NCBI GenBank assembly: GCA_051278195.1
Contig: JBNMQM010000002.1
Location: forward strand, 1 to 64,000
Length of the DNA stretch: 64,000 nucleotides
DNA from: JAHRVQ01 sp051278195
Lineage (GTDB): Bacteria; Pseudomonadota; Gammaproteobacteria; Pseudomonadales; Azotimanducaceae
Direction of reading: 5' to 3'
Part shown: in pieces, positions 1-8,057 of the stretch
Position numbering within the stretch: position 1 is the first letter of the stretch
How the letters are laid out: every line of letters starts with the position of its first letter
Made by a program: the position numbers and the translations under genes
Notes under the pieces: generated by a model
The model's database searches: none
What the model was told of the DNA's origin: nothing
The model's input: only the letters and a program-made list of their open reading frames with translations

Positions 1-110
1 AACATCCTTACCGGGAACGTGCCTACTTTTATGATGGGTGCGGTTTTGAATGGGAATTCGTCCAGTATCTATCAGAGCAAACCTCCGAACGAAATGACTA
101 TGAGACCTGA
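1..110 (+). CDS. VOC-family (glyoxalase-like) protein, C-terminal end only
   Basis: The frame read from base 3 is open to a TGA at 108-110 and gives a 35-residue tail. It contains FYDGCGFEWEFVQYLS followed by SERNDY. A segment of the form D-x-x-G-x-x-W-E-F-V-x-Y with a trailing ERNDY is typical of the last strand of vicinal-oxygen-chelate proteins, where the glutamate is usually a metal ligand. The start lies outside the window, so substrate and domain number cannot be judged. Seen: the reading frame and motif. Inferred: the family. Confidence 0.5.
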   Translation, partial: HPYRERAYFYDGCGFEWEFVQYLSEQTSERNDYET

Positions 111-386
111 GCACCCAAGGGGATCTAACGATCCCGTGATGGTTGCGCGCGATTTCAACCATTCCACGCGTAAAAGCACTCCAAAGTGCAAGTACGCCCC
201 GTCAATTAGGGGTTGTCCATCGCGCTTGCCATGATGATGATCTGCTGGCTGACACGTGGTAGCGTTGATCTTCAAGAAACGTTCTGTCTGTGCTGCATTT
301 GAACTCAGCGTTGACGTGACCCGTGCGGGCGAGCCGGCGAGACAGTATTATTGGATCATCACAACTAAATGAATGGCTGAACACAT

Positions 387-1001
387 ATGAGTAATGAACC
401 ACCGGAGCAGTTCTTCAGACGTCAGGATGAGTCACCGGATGAGCTTTTCTACCAAGTGCCGCGTTTAACCACACATATTGATGACGCGACGATTCGAGCC
501 ATCACGACCTACTATGAAGAAGTGTTGCGCACCGGTGATAGCTTGTTGGATTTGATGTCATCCTGGATCTCACATCTACCTGAATCCGTCGAATATAGCC
601 GAGTAAGCGGCCTGGGCATGAACGAGGAAGAACTGGTAAATAACCCACGACTCACTGATTCGACTGTGCAAAACCTAAATGACAATCCGCAGCTGCCTTA
701 TGCCGATGAGAGCTTCGATGCGGTGATGATTGTCGTTTCCATTCAATATCTAACAAGCCCATTCGATGTGTTTGCAGAGATATCACGTGTCCTCAAACCC
801 GGTGGTCAATGTATCGTCGCTATGTCGCATCGCTTGTTTCCAACCAAAGCCATTTACGCCTTCCAGACACTCACTCCGGCGGAGCGCTGTCAGTTGGTGA
901 TGAGTTACATGCACCGGGGCGATCACTTTAAAGACATCACATTTGTAGACAGATCACCCGGAGGCGCGGATCCACTTTGGATAGTTCGTGGGATAGCCTA
1001 G
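387..1001 (+). CDS. Class I SAM-dependent methyltransferase-like protein
   Basis: This 204-residue soluble protein has a type-11 methyltransferase layout. A first strand (LLDLMSSWISHLP, near residue 50) stands where motif I would be. It is followed by a strand ending VSGLGMNEEEL, the acidic loop LNDNPQLPYADESFDAV, and the post-motif segment ISRVLKPGGQCIVAMS. The usual G-x-G-x-G of motif I is replaced by LMSSW. I recall related proteobacterial and cyanobacterial proteins with the same replacement, so this is probably a subfamily trait rather than decay. No substrate can be inferred. The ATG at 387 is the first good start. The gene stands alone between the VOC gene and a decayed TetR gene on the opposite strand. 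Confidence 0.65.
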   Translation: MSNEPPEQFFRRQDESPDELFYQVPRLTTHIDDATIRAITTYYEEVLRTGDSLLDLMSSWISHLPESVEYSRVSGLGMNEEELVNNPRLTDSTVQNLNDNPQLPYADESFDAVMIVVSIQYLTSPFDVFAEISRVLKPGGQCIVAMSHRLFPTKAIYAFQTLTPAERCQLVMSYMHRGDHFKDITFVDRSPGGADPLWIVRGIA

Positions 1002-1025
1002 GGAAGGTTATGGCCAGAGGTCAAG

Positions 1026-1232
1026 TTATGCAGACTGCGCCGGTGGGTTTTCGCATAACAGCGGCAGGGCTCTAACGTTCAGCGCGAGGGCTGGTTCGCA
1101 AACGGCTTTGTTCTGCATGACCAAGTACTGCAACGCCAGCCCGTCCATGGCACTAATACAAGCGACGGTCAGTGTCATGCGCTGCTGTTTTGACCACTGC
1201 GGGAGGAACCCGCGGAAGAGGTCCTCAACTAG
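1026..1232 (-). pseudogene. Decayed TetR-family regulator, C-terminal remnant
   Basis: On the minus strand an uninterrupted frame runs from about 1232 to a TAA at 1026-1028. It reads LFRGFLPQWSKQQRMTLTVA then CISAMDGLALQYLV. A helix of the form I-x-A-x-D-G-L-A-L-Q is typical of the ligand-binding half of TetR regulators. Upstream (higher coordinates) the frame is closed by stops, and no helix-turn-helix can be read in any frame as far as the neighbouring DUF11 gene. Only a broken 3' part therefore remains. The short + strand frame over 1172-1432 lies opposite it and has no support of its own. Confidence 0.4.
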
Positions 1233-1467
1233 CGCATAGTGAGCAGAAAAATGTTACAGCGAATCCGAACATAAGGCTGGGGGTTGGTGACTCGGTCTAC
1301 CAATTACGGGCGTTACGTGAAGTTGATCCAGGGCGGCGGGCGGCAGCTCGCGCAGCGATCATGTTGAAGTATGAAGTAGGGTCGGACGAACAATCTAACA
1401 CTGCGTGGATATACGTGGTTCGGGCGAGATAGTTAGGCCAAAGGCTTCTCGGTAGGAGGATAGTTTG

Positions 1468-4092
1468 TTACTCGACTAGGCCTTGATAGATCAGTCTAAA
1501 TTGCGCGGCAACCTCCATAGTGCCGTTCATTTGAATTCGCACGTTGGTGATTTCAGGATTGAAGACTGGCGTACTGGGTACCGATTCATACGCTCCATTG
1601 CCTATCGAGACTTCGGGTATGCCCATAAAGTTGGTGGGCAAACCAACGGTACCAATATCTAGAAACGTAAAAGGTTCACCGCTCTGTGAGTCGACACCAA
1701 ATGAAACGAACTGGCCGATATCAACCGTGAGTACCACATTTGTAGCAGGTCCAGGACCGTTGTTAGTGACCGTCATCTGATACACGGGCAACGCACCTGG
1801 CGCGAGGCCTGTCGATGGAACACCATTAACAAATTTGACCACGGTAAGACTCGGTGGCAACGGTGCACCGACCGTTACAACCTTGCTTGCAGTATGCGTG
1901 ATTGGCACTTCTTCAAAACCTTCAACAGCGGTGACATTAGCGCGCCAATTGCCATTACTCGTGCCTGCATCTGGAATCGTGTAGATAAACGCAAAAGTCT
2001 TGGTGTTTGCTTCGTCAACAACCTCAGTGACCTCGCTCATCACTTGATCGTTCAACACCAGTACGCCATCAGAGTTGAACCAATCGAATGTCGCAGCAGT
2101 AATATCGTCTTCTCCGAACGGGTCACTGACCACCGCAGTAATGGTGACATCATCTCCGGGAGCAGGCGCGGTCGGGCTAAAGCTGATGCTATCAACGGCA
2201 ATAACCGTCGTCGTGGGTATTTCTATACGAGACATATCTGCTTGGGCACTCGAGCTTCGCTCGTGGATATAGATTCGGTCTCCGTCGTCTCCAGATGGGC
2301 TTATCAACAGTTCGAGCCGATCATCCGGGTTGATATCGAAAGGCGTTGTAACCGACATCGTCACTGTTGGGGTCAGTAGTACCACCGTGGAGGTGTCTGT
2401 AAAATTGAAGGTGGTAGTGGCAGTTGCGATCTGCGTTGTTGCACCACTGCCGGCTGAGGCAACTCGATTAAGAATAAAATCGATGGTGCGTGTACCTGCA
2501 TCGTCACGCGCTCTGGCGGCGACGTACAAACCCAAAGGCCCACTTATGGTCACCGTCCCGACGATGTCTGGATCCGTTAACCAAGTCTCGGTAGCACCGT
2601 CATTAATCGACTCATTTTCAGTATTAGAGTCTACAGGCACACGGCTGATTTCTTTTCTGACGTCATTACCATCAGTGTGCAAGTAAAGCAGCTTGTCACC
2701 GCTCGCTGGTGCTTGAACGGTCACGGTAGCCACATCAGTGTTATTGCTCGCAGAAATTTCAGTCTGCGACGGTCCGGCCACAACGTTTGCGGTATTATCA
2801 ATCAACCCTGACGCAGAGCCGGAAAGGCTCGCTCGAATCACATAGGTCACCGAACCGCCAATCCCAATATCTAACTCGTCTGTAATCGTGTTGCCGACAA
2901 TTGGGCCCTGTTGACTCGACGGGCTGCCATTATCTGCCACAGTGCCGCTAAGGCACGACGACGAAAATCCGGAGGCTTGGCAGGTCCACCGGATATTGGA
3001 AAATTCTGTTGGTAATGCATCTGTGAAGTCTGCATCTACCACCACGCGATTTTGGGTGCGATTTTCCACCACCACTGTAAAAATCGCTTCCGCGCCAGGT
3101 GCAACAGTGGGTGTGACCGCCACTTTTGTTAGTTGTATATCGACGAAATCTGTCGCGCTGTCGGATCGCTGAAAGAACCCGCCACCTTCCACCAGATCGA
3201 GACCGTTGCCGCTCGCCAAGGGGAAGGTCGTGTGGTCTTCGAGGTCGTCATCATTATCAACATCGTCGGCAAAGAGCGCATAACCAAAAAATTGGTCGCC
3301 AGAGGATAGCCCTAGGTCTGCGAAGGTGATGAAAACACCCTCGATGTTTTGGGAACCGAGATCTGAGGAGGGCCGATATTCAGTATCCACAGGGTCTCGG
3401 CGAAATACTACCGAGTCATAGTTGAATCCGCTTGCGCCCCAATGAGAGTTGTTATTGACCGTAACCAACGTACCAATGGATGTCGGGTTATAGTTTGCGT
3501 CGACGGTTAGAATCGCGCCGATTTTAAATTGATCATTGCCTCCGCGTTCCAAGACGACAAAACCGATGTCACTGGCAATCGCGGCGTTAATTGAAATGCC
3601 GGTTTTGTAGATATAGTCGATACGCTCAATGTTGTTGCTGTTACCGCTAACATTAGAAAAGACGTTGTCGGTGCCATAGTTCACCGATCGGCCGAGCAAG
3701 ATGGTCTCCATATCAGTGAACGTTGAGCCATCGCAGGGAATTGTGTTAGTACCGGTATTGGGGTTGCCTCGACAAAATACCAAGTCCCTTTCACCGCTAA
3801 CCGAGGGATTATCTTCTCGTCGCAATCTCAGTTCATCGGCCAAGGTGACAAACTCATAATCAATACCACCGACACGAACGGTATCGATATCATCGTCATT
3901 GCCGGTAAAGGTCACCGTCCAACTATCTGTAGGAGTGCCAAATGGCGCGGCACCACCCGGGGCTGAATTCGCTGTGAAGCCCTGACCATTGTTAATTTTT
4001 TGGGAGGTCACAATTGAGTCGATTGCTTGAATTGCGGCCGCAGGAGCGCCAATGGCTAGCAGTAGCAAGCCAAGACTGAGTTGCTTGGTCAT
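1468..4092 (-). CDS. Secreted protein with DUF11 repeats
   Basis: The product is about 874 residues when started at the ATG at 4092, where it begins MTKQLSLGLLLLAIGAPAAA, a clear signal peptide. The longer frame to 4200 would put 36 unlikely residues in front. The mature protein is Thr/Asp/Gly-rich and low in Cys. Two DUF11-like beta-sandwich segments are visible. One lies mid-protein (VDIQLTKVAVTPTVAPGAEA to DNTANVVAG). The other is near the C-terminus (SLTVVKFVNGVPSTGLAPGA, then MTVTNNGPGPATNVVLTVDI). The N-terminal 300 residues match nothing I recognise. No LPXTG, PEP-CTERM or beta-barrel end is seen, so export through Sec followed by release or loose surface attachment is inferred. It has no operon partner. 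Confidence 0.7.
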   Translation of the reverse strand: MTKQLSLGLLLLAIGAPAAAIQAIDSIVTSQKINNGQGFTANSAPGGAAPFGTPTDSWTVTFTGNDDDIDTVRVGGIDYEFVTLADELRLRREDNPSVSGERDLVFCRGNPNTGTNTIPCDGSTFTDMETILLGRSVNYGTDNVFSNVSGNSNNIERIDYIYKTGISINAAIASDIGFVVLERGGNDQFKIGAILTVDANYNPTSIGTLVTVNNNSHWGASGFNYDSVVFRRDPVDTEYRPSSDLGSQNIEGVFITFADLGLSSGDQFFGYALFADDVDNDDDLEDHTTFPLASGNGLDLVEGGGFFQRSDSATDFVDIQLTKVAVTPTVAPGAEAIFTVVVENRTQNRVVVDADFTDALPTEFSNIRWTCQASGFSSSCLSGTVADNGSPSSQQGPIVGNTITDELDIGIGGSVTYVIRASLSGSASGLIDNTANVVAGPSQTEISASNNTDVATVTVQAPASGDKLLYLHTDGNDVRKEISRVPVDSNTENESINDGATETWLTDPDIVGTVTISGPLGLYVAARARDDAGTRTIDFILNRVASAGSGATTQIATATTTFNFTDTSTVVLLTPTVTMSVTTPFDINPDDRLELLISPSGDDGDRIYIHERSSSAQADMSRIEIPTTTVIAVDSISFSPTAPAPGDDVTITAVVSDPFGEDDITAATFDWFNSDGVLVLNDQVMSEVTEVVDEANTKTFAFIYTIPDAGTSNGNWRANVTAVEGFEEVPITHTASKVVTVGAPLPPSLTVVKFVNGVPSTGLAPGALPVYQMTVTNNGPGPATNVVLTVDIGQFVSFGVDSQSGEPFTFLDIGTVGLPTNFMGIPEVSIGNGAYESVPSTPVFNPEITNVRIQMNGTMEVAAQFRLIYQGLVE

Positions 4093-4398
4093 TGCGAGCA
4101 ATGATCTTAACAAGGGCGCACTTCGCGATATCACGTTAAAGGATACTGGAGAGGTTACATGACAGCGGAACATCATAATTCGTCGTTCAAAGACAGACAA
4201 CGCTCCCCCTTCTTTAGATCGCTCAACGGCCTAATTTTGTTCGTCAGCGGTCGGTTGTCAATGCGGCGCGAAGGTTCATTAGCCGACGCTACTGGCATCA
4301 AGGTACTGTCTTGTATAGTTAGCATCATCGGTCGGGTAGGGCGCCCCTTGGAATCCTCTGACAGTGTTTCAACTGGGATCCCCGCGAACTGACCGTGA

Positions 4399-4746
4399 CT
4401 ACCCTGTATTTTGATTGGAACTGAATCGGTGATTCAGCGATCCGGCAAGCGCTGACCCGGTATTCAGTTGATCTTGATAGATGTTGCCACCTAATCTTAG
4501 ATTAAGGTGAGGGCCGGTAAACAGAATATGGCTGACGTCCTCAGTCGGGTCGCTGCAAAATAACAGGTTGTGCACCATCACGCTGGTCAGGCGCTGGTAG
4601 AACTGGCCTGGGACAATACAGCGGCAGCCTTTATCGTTGGTTACCCTAACAGCTGCGTTTGGGGCTTGGCTTTGTGCGTCAGGTAAAACTAATCCGAGGT
4701 GGGTTCGATGGGGCCGTGTTAAGCTAACAAGAGGCTGTGAGTAACG
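4399..4746 (-). other. Unassigned open frame, possible gene fragment
   Basis: A minus-strand frame is open for 115 codons from a TGA at 4747-4749 to a stop at 4399. Its composition looks protein-like (CRCIVPGQFYQRLTSVMVHN, DPTEDVSHILFTGPHLNLRL). There is no good start codon with a ribosome site at its 5' end; the first ATG-type start is at 4581, inside the conserved-looking part. I do not recognise the family. It may be the 3' remnant of a lost gene, or chance. The rest of 4205-4946 shows nothing else I can support. Confidence 0.25.
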
Positions 4747-4946
4747 TCAGATCAGCGAGCAACGCGCCCCTCTAGGAATCCGTGGTGCAAACGATTATTG
4801 TTGTACCAGCCGTTGTCTTCAAATCGACCAATATCGAATCGGTAACCCGAGTAGACATCTTCTGTATTCTTAATCTTCATCTTCATCTTCATGATGATGT
4901 ATGTTTGATGCTCTCTTTTTTAAAAGCAAAATCTAGAGAAAATGTT

Positions 4947-6143
4947 ATGGCTTGGTTATCACATCGCCCCATAGGGCTAACCTATAGTGAAGACGGCGCT
5001 TATCCTGGATACACTTTATTTTGTTCCGTGCGGGGACACCATGCATCCATCATTGATATGGAGGGGCAGATCGTCCACCAATGGCATCATGATGAGGGCA
5101 TTCAGCATGTAAAGCTTCTGGCCAATGGCAATTTGCTGATACAAACGTTACCGTCAGAGGATGCCGGCGGACGAGAAAAAATCGGTGGTTCTGCGGGCGC
5201 AATGCTAGAGCTAGATCCAGCAGGAAAAACCGTGTGGGAACATCGAGACATTCATCAGCATCATGATTATTACAGGTTAGAGAACGGCAATACCGTCTAT
5301 TTGGCTTGGGAGTTAATGCCCGCTGCTTTCTGTGAACAAGTTCGAGGCGGACATAGCCATGAAGAGGACCCCGAGTTGATGTGGGGAGATGTCGTTCGTG
5401 AAATTGATCCTGATGGCAATCTGATTCGAGAGTGGCTGTCCTGGGAACATTTAGATTTTGCAGAGGAAATTATTTGTCCCCTCGAAAGTCACAAAGAATG
5501 GACTCATTCGAATTCGATAGAAGTTCTGAAGAATGGCGATTGGTTAATGAGTCTCCGTCTAACCAGTACCGTGATCATCGTCGATGGAAAAAGCGGCGAT
5601 GTTAAATGGCGCTGGGGTGGCAGTCATATCAATAAGGATCATGATCCTAAAGTGTGGGGCCCTGCCGAATTATCCCACCAACACAATGCTCAGATGTTGG
5701 ACAACGGCAATATTCTGGTCTTCGATAATGGCTGTCACAGAAAGCGAGGTCCGGGCTTTTCCCGAATTGTAGAAATTAACCCAGACACTTTGGCGTTCGT
5801 TTGGTCCTACTCAGCTCCGACGGTATTAGCGTTCTACAGTTTTATGGTCAGTGGCTGTGAGCGACTACCCAATGGCAATACTCTGATTACCGAAGGTGCA
5901 AGTGGCCGTCTGATGGAAGTGACGCAAAAGCACAAGGTGGTGTGGGAGTACATTTCACCATGGACATTGAAGAGTTCGTTTGGACCAACGCCTGCGGTAT
6001 TTCGATCCTACAGAATCGCTGCTGATGATCCACGACTGGCTAACTATACGCTTTCAGCAGACCAATATTCAGACCTGAATGAGGCAATAGCCAGCGGACA
6101 GGTGCAACGTGAATTGGAATATTTGCCCGCTGAACAAAAATAA
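4947..6143 (+). CDS. Arylsulfotransferase (ASST)-like beta-propeller protein
   Basis: The 398-residue product from the ATG at 4947 (AGAGAA 7 bases upstream) has repeated blades of the form ANGNLLIQ, ENGNTVYLAWE, KNGDWLMSLR, DNGNILVFDNG and PNGNTLITEG. Each is followed by a strand such as GDVKWRWGG or HKVVWEY. This G-N-x-L pattern with aromatic strands is typical of the arylsulfotransferase superfamily. The family includes periplasmic PAPS-independent sulfotransferases and many uncharacterised members. Histidines are frequent (HQHHDYY, SHQHNAQM), and one could be the family's sulfo-accepting residue, but I cannot assign it. No signal peptide is present at this start. The longer frame from 4782 adds an unlikely 55 residues, including a His/Leu run encoded by a CTTCAT repeat. 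Confidence 0.65.
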   Translation: MAWLSHRPIGLTYSEDGAYPGYTLFCSVRGHHASIIDMEGQIVHQWHHDEGIQHVKLLANGNLLIQTLPSEDAGGREKIGGSAGAMLELDPAGKTVWEHRDIHQHHDYYRLENGNTVYLAWELMPAAFCEQVRGGHSHEEDPELMWGDVVREIDPDGNLIREWLSWEHLDFAEEIICPLESHKEWTHSNSIEVLKNGDWLMSLRLTSTVIIVDGKSGDVKWRWGGSHINKDHDPKVWGPAELSHQHNAQMLDNGNILVFDNGCHRKRGPGFSRIVEINPDTLAFVWSYSAPTVLAFYSFMVSGCERLPNGNTLITEGASGRLMEVTQKHKVVWEYISPWTLKSSFGPTPAVFRSYRIAADDPRLANYTLSADQYSDLNEAIASGQVQRELEYLPAEQK

Positions 6144-6174
6144 TTAGCCCACTTTGTGCAAGCGGGCGCCGCCG

Positions 6175-7176
6175 CTATTTGCCGAACAGATCTCTTTGTG
6201 CTTTGCGCCAGAACACCAAGCCGATAGCAGCGTTAAACAGAATAAAGAAATTATGCTGAACGAAACCGAACGCGGCCATCTGTCCTTCGTTGTCTGGGAA
6301 CAGAATGACCCAAAAAGTAATTGCAGCAGCGCGCATAGGCGTCGGGACCGCAGCGGCAAAGAAAATGACGGGCAAGAAAGGTAACAAGGTCAAGAAGGAT
6401 GCCTCAACACCGAAGAGGTTTAGCGCGACTGTGTACACAACAATCGCACCCAACAGCGCTGGTGAGCGTAGTAAGAAGAAGGCGCCATAATGCCAAGGTT
6501 TGGCGAGACGAAAAGCGTGCAGCACGCGTCGTTCACGTAATTTGTTGTTCGGTAGGATAGCGCCCTGAAAGTAGGCTATCCATAGCACCAGAACAATAGT
6601 CGCTATGGCGGCAATATAGGGGATTAAGCCGAATACATCGGGTAATGAATTGCCGCCTACGGCAAAGCCTACAGTAGCCCAAACGAGTAGGTAGTAAACC
6701 TCGCAGAACATCACGAAAAGCATAACCGAGCCGACTTCCCAGCCCGGTATTTGATCGCGTTTGTTCAGATAGTAGGCCATCGCGCCCTTGCCAATCTGCT
6801 CATTAAAAATTGAGATAATGTAGGCACTGGCACGGATCGGCATAATGTCTTTGTATTTGATATCGGCGATAAACCAATTTAAGGCTTTGGTAATCACCAG
6901 CGTATCAATGGCGAAATAGAACAGTGAGTAGCTGATCATCAATGCCAGCCAGGGTATCCAGTCTACGTTGGCGAACACCTGCGACATATATTCGACTAGA
7001 TCAAGACCTTCGCGAGCGGCCGCGCCGTTGAGCCGGTAGTAAAGGTAAGCGAAGCACAGAGCTGTTATGACGAGAAAAATCGCGCGACCAATAACGCTGG
7101 GCTTCTTCTTTTCAGGCCCAGCTTCCATCTCAGTGTCGTTTGTGGTTTCTGGTTGCTTTTCGATTTCTTCGCTCAT
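6175..7176 (-). CDS. Multi-pass inner-membrane protein, LPG-synthase-TM (UPF0104)-like
   Basis: The protein is 333 residues from the ATG at 7176 (MSEEIEKQ); the longer frame needs a TTG. A charged cytoplasmic N-terminus of about 30 residues precedes roughly seven to eight hydrophobic segments. These include AIFLVITALCFAYLYYRL, IPWLALMISYSLFYFAIDTL, VMLFVMFCEVYYLLVWATVG and LTLLPFLPVIFFAAAVPTPM. The pattern of FNEQIGKGAMAYYLNKRD between helices and the late P-x-P-M-R-A loop resembles the flippase-like membrane part of lysylphosphatidylglycerol synthase relatives. Function is unknown. It is convergent with the arylsulfotransferase-like gene, with 31 bases between the two stops. Confidence 0.5.
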   Translation of the reverse strand: MSEEIEKQPETTNDTEMEAGPEKKKPSVIGRAIFLVITALCFAYLYYRLNGAAAREGLDLVEYMSQVFANVDWIPWLALMISYSLFYFAIDTLVITKALNWFIADIKYKDIMPIRASAYIISIFNEQIGKGAMAYYLNKRDQIPGWEVGSVMLFVMFCEVYYLLVWATVGFAVGGNSLPDVFGLIPYIAAIATIVLVLWIAYFQGAILPNNKLRERRVLHAFRLAKPWHYGAFFLLRSPALLGAIVVYTVALNLFGVEASFLTLLPFLPVIFFAAAVPTPMRAAAITFWVILFPDNEGQMAAFGFVQHNFFILFNAAIGLVFWRKAQRDLFGK

Positions 7177-7535
7177 TTGTTTTTCTTGTGCTCCAAGATT
7201 TTGCAAGGCTGTCCTGATGTGCAGTTAAAGCAACATCCAATTCATGGCCTATGTTATCAGCGACTGACTCGTCCCGGTTGGGTTTTTGGGTCAAAAGCTA
7301 GGAGGCAGAGTATGTGGGTATTGGCTGCTCAGTGTTTGAATATACCACTGATCCACGAGTCTAGAGACACTTGGATTGGTTACTGAGAAGGTATTTTGGT
7401 TGGGGAGGTGGGCCGGGTAGGTGGCTGCGCTTCTCGATCATCGCAAGGGAATTAGAAACAGTGTGATTCTGTTGACCGTAGCGTTTGTTGATTAGGCGAG
7501 GATTTATCCCGCCAGGCCATCGGGTCGAGGGTTGA
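7177..7535. other. Intergenic stretch without recognisable genes
   Basis: About 360 bases lie between the start of the membrane-protein gene and the end of the NnrS remnant. Frames on both strands are short and none resembles a known family. The 5' region of the membrane-protein gene should hold its promoter, but I see no convincing -35/-10 pair. Confidence 0.5.
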
Positions 7536-8009
7536 TCAGTAGCCAGATAGTATCCAGATAGTGCTTAGGTGTAGGGACCACAGTAAGGGGTCTTTTTTCG
7601 TCTTCCAACTCTGCCAGAAACATAATTGAACAGAGAGTAAAATCGCCGTGAAAAGGCTTAGCAATCCAACGATAATGTCTTGCTGGTTGTGCAACATAAC
7701 GCGGCTTACAGTTACCAGCACAAGACTTCCAATGCCGCAGTAATCTAACCATCTAAACTGACGAATTTTGTGTGGTGTCTGAACCAGCTTGAAGGCGTTT
7801 ACCGTAAAGAACGGGATAATTCATTCTTCCGCTAATAATCGGCAATAGTGTGATGACGATATCAATAGAGGCGCAGAGAGCGACTGTGCCCATGTTGCTG
7901 ATAACACCCATCGCCTCGAGATGAATGATGCGGTTGCAGGTGAAAAGCGCGGCCAAGAAAACCAGCGATGTGATCCATTATTTTTTGTACTATCTGATTG
8001 TTGGCTCAT
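7536..8009 (-). pseudogene. NnrS-family heme/copper membrane protein, truncated and frameshifted
   Basis: Reading the minus strand across two frames recovers the middle of an NnrS protein. WITSLVFLAALFTCNRIIHL and LCASIDIVITLLPIISGR lie in one frame. IIPFFTVNAFKLVQTPHKI and KKDPLLWSLHLSTIWILSGY lie in another. The pairs LLPIISGR/IIPFFTVN (family: GGR-x-IPFFT-x-N) and DPLLWSLHL (family: PLLW-x-LHLGY) are diagnostic. The join near 7825-7830 needs a frameshift, and a second shift is needed near 8000. The N-terminal third and the C-terminal helices, including the R-x-x-x-GHTGR segment, are absent. NnrS members are linked to nitric oxide stress, so this is a lost partner for a nitrogen-oxide organism. 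An ATG with AGGAAA in front sits at 8009 but enters the wrong frame. Confidence 0.7.
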
Positions 8010-8013
8010 TTTC

Positions 8014-8040
8014 CTAGGCGGATATTTTAGGTCCGCCTAG
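8014..8040. repeat. Perfect 9-bp inverted repeat between ilvD and the NnrS remnant
   Basis: CTAGGCGGA (8014-8022) and TCCGCCTAG (8032-8040) form a perfect 9-bp stem with a 9-base loop. It lies 17 bases beyond the ilvD stop and just ahead of the old nnrS start. No T-run follows on the ilvD-sense strand, so it is at best a weak or processing-type terminator. A protein-binding palindrome is also possible. Confidence 0.5.
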
Positions 8041-8057
8041 AACTCACTCCACTCTAA

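Noticed and set aside
1172..1432. 86-codon + strand frame as a gene
   Set aside because: No ribosome site, no family resemblance, unlikely composition, and it lies opposite a TetR remnant.
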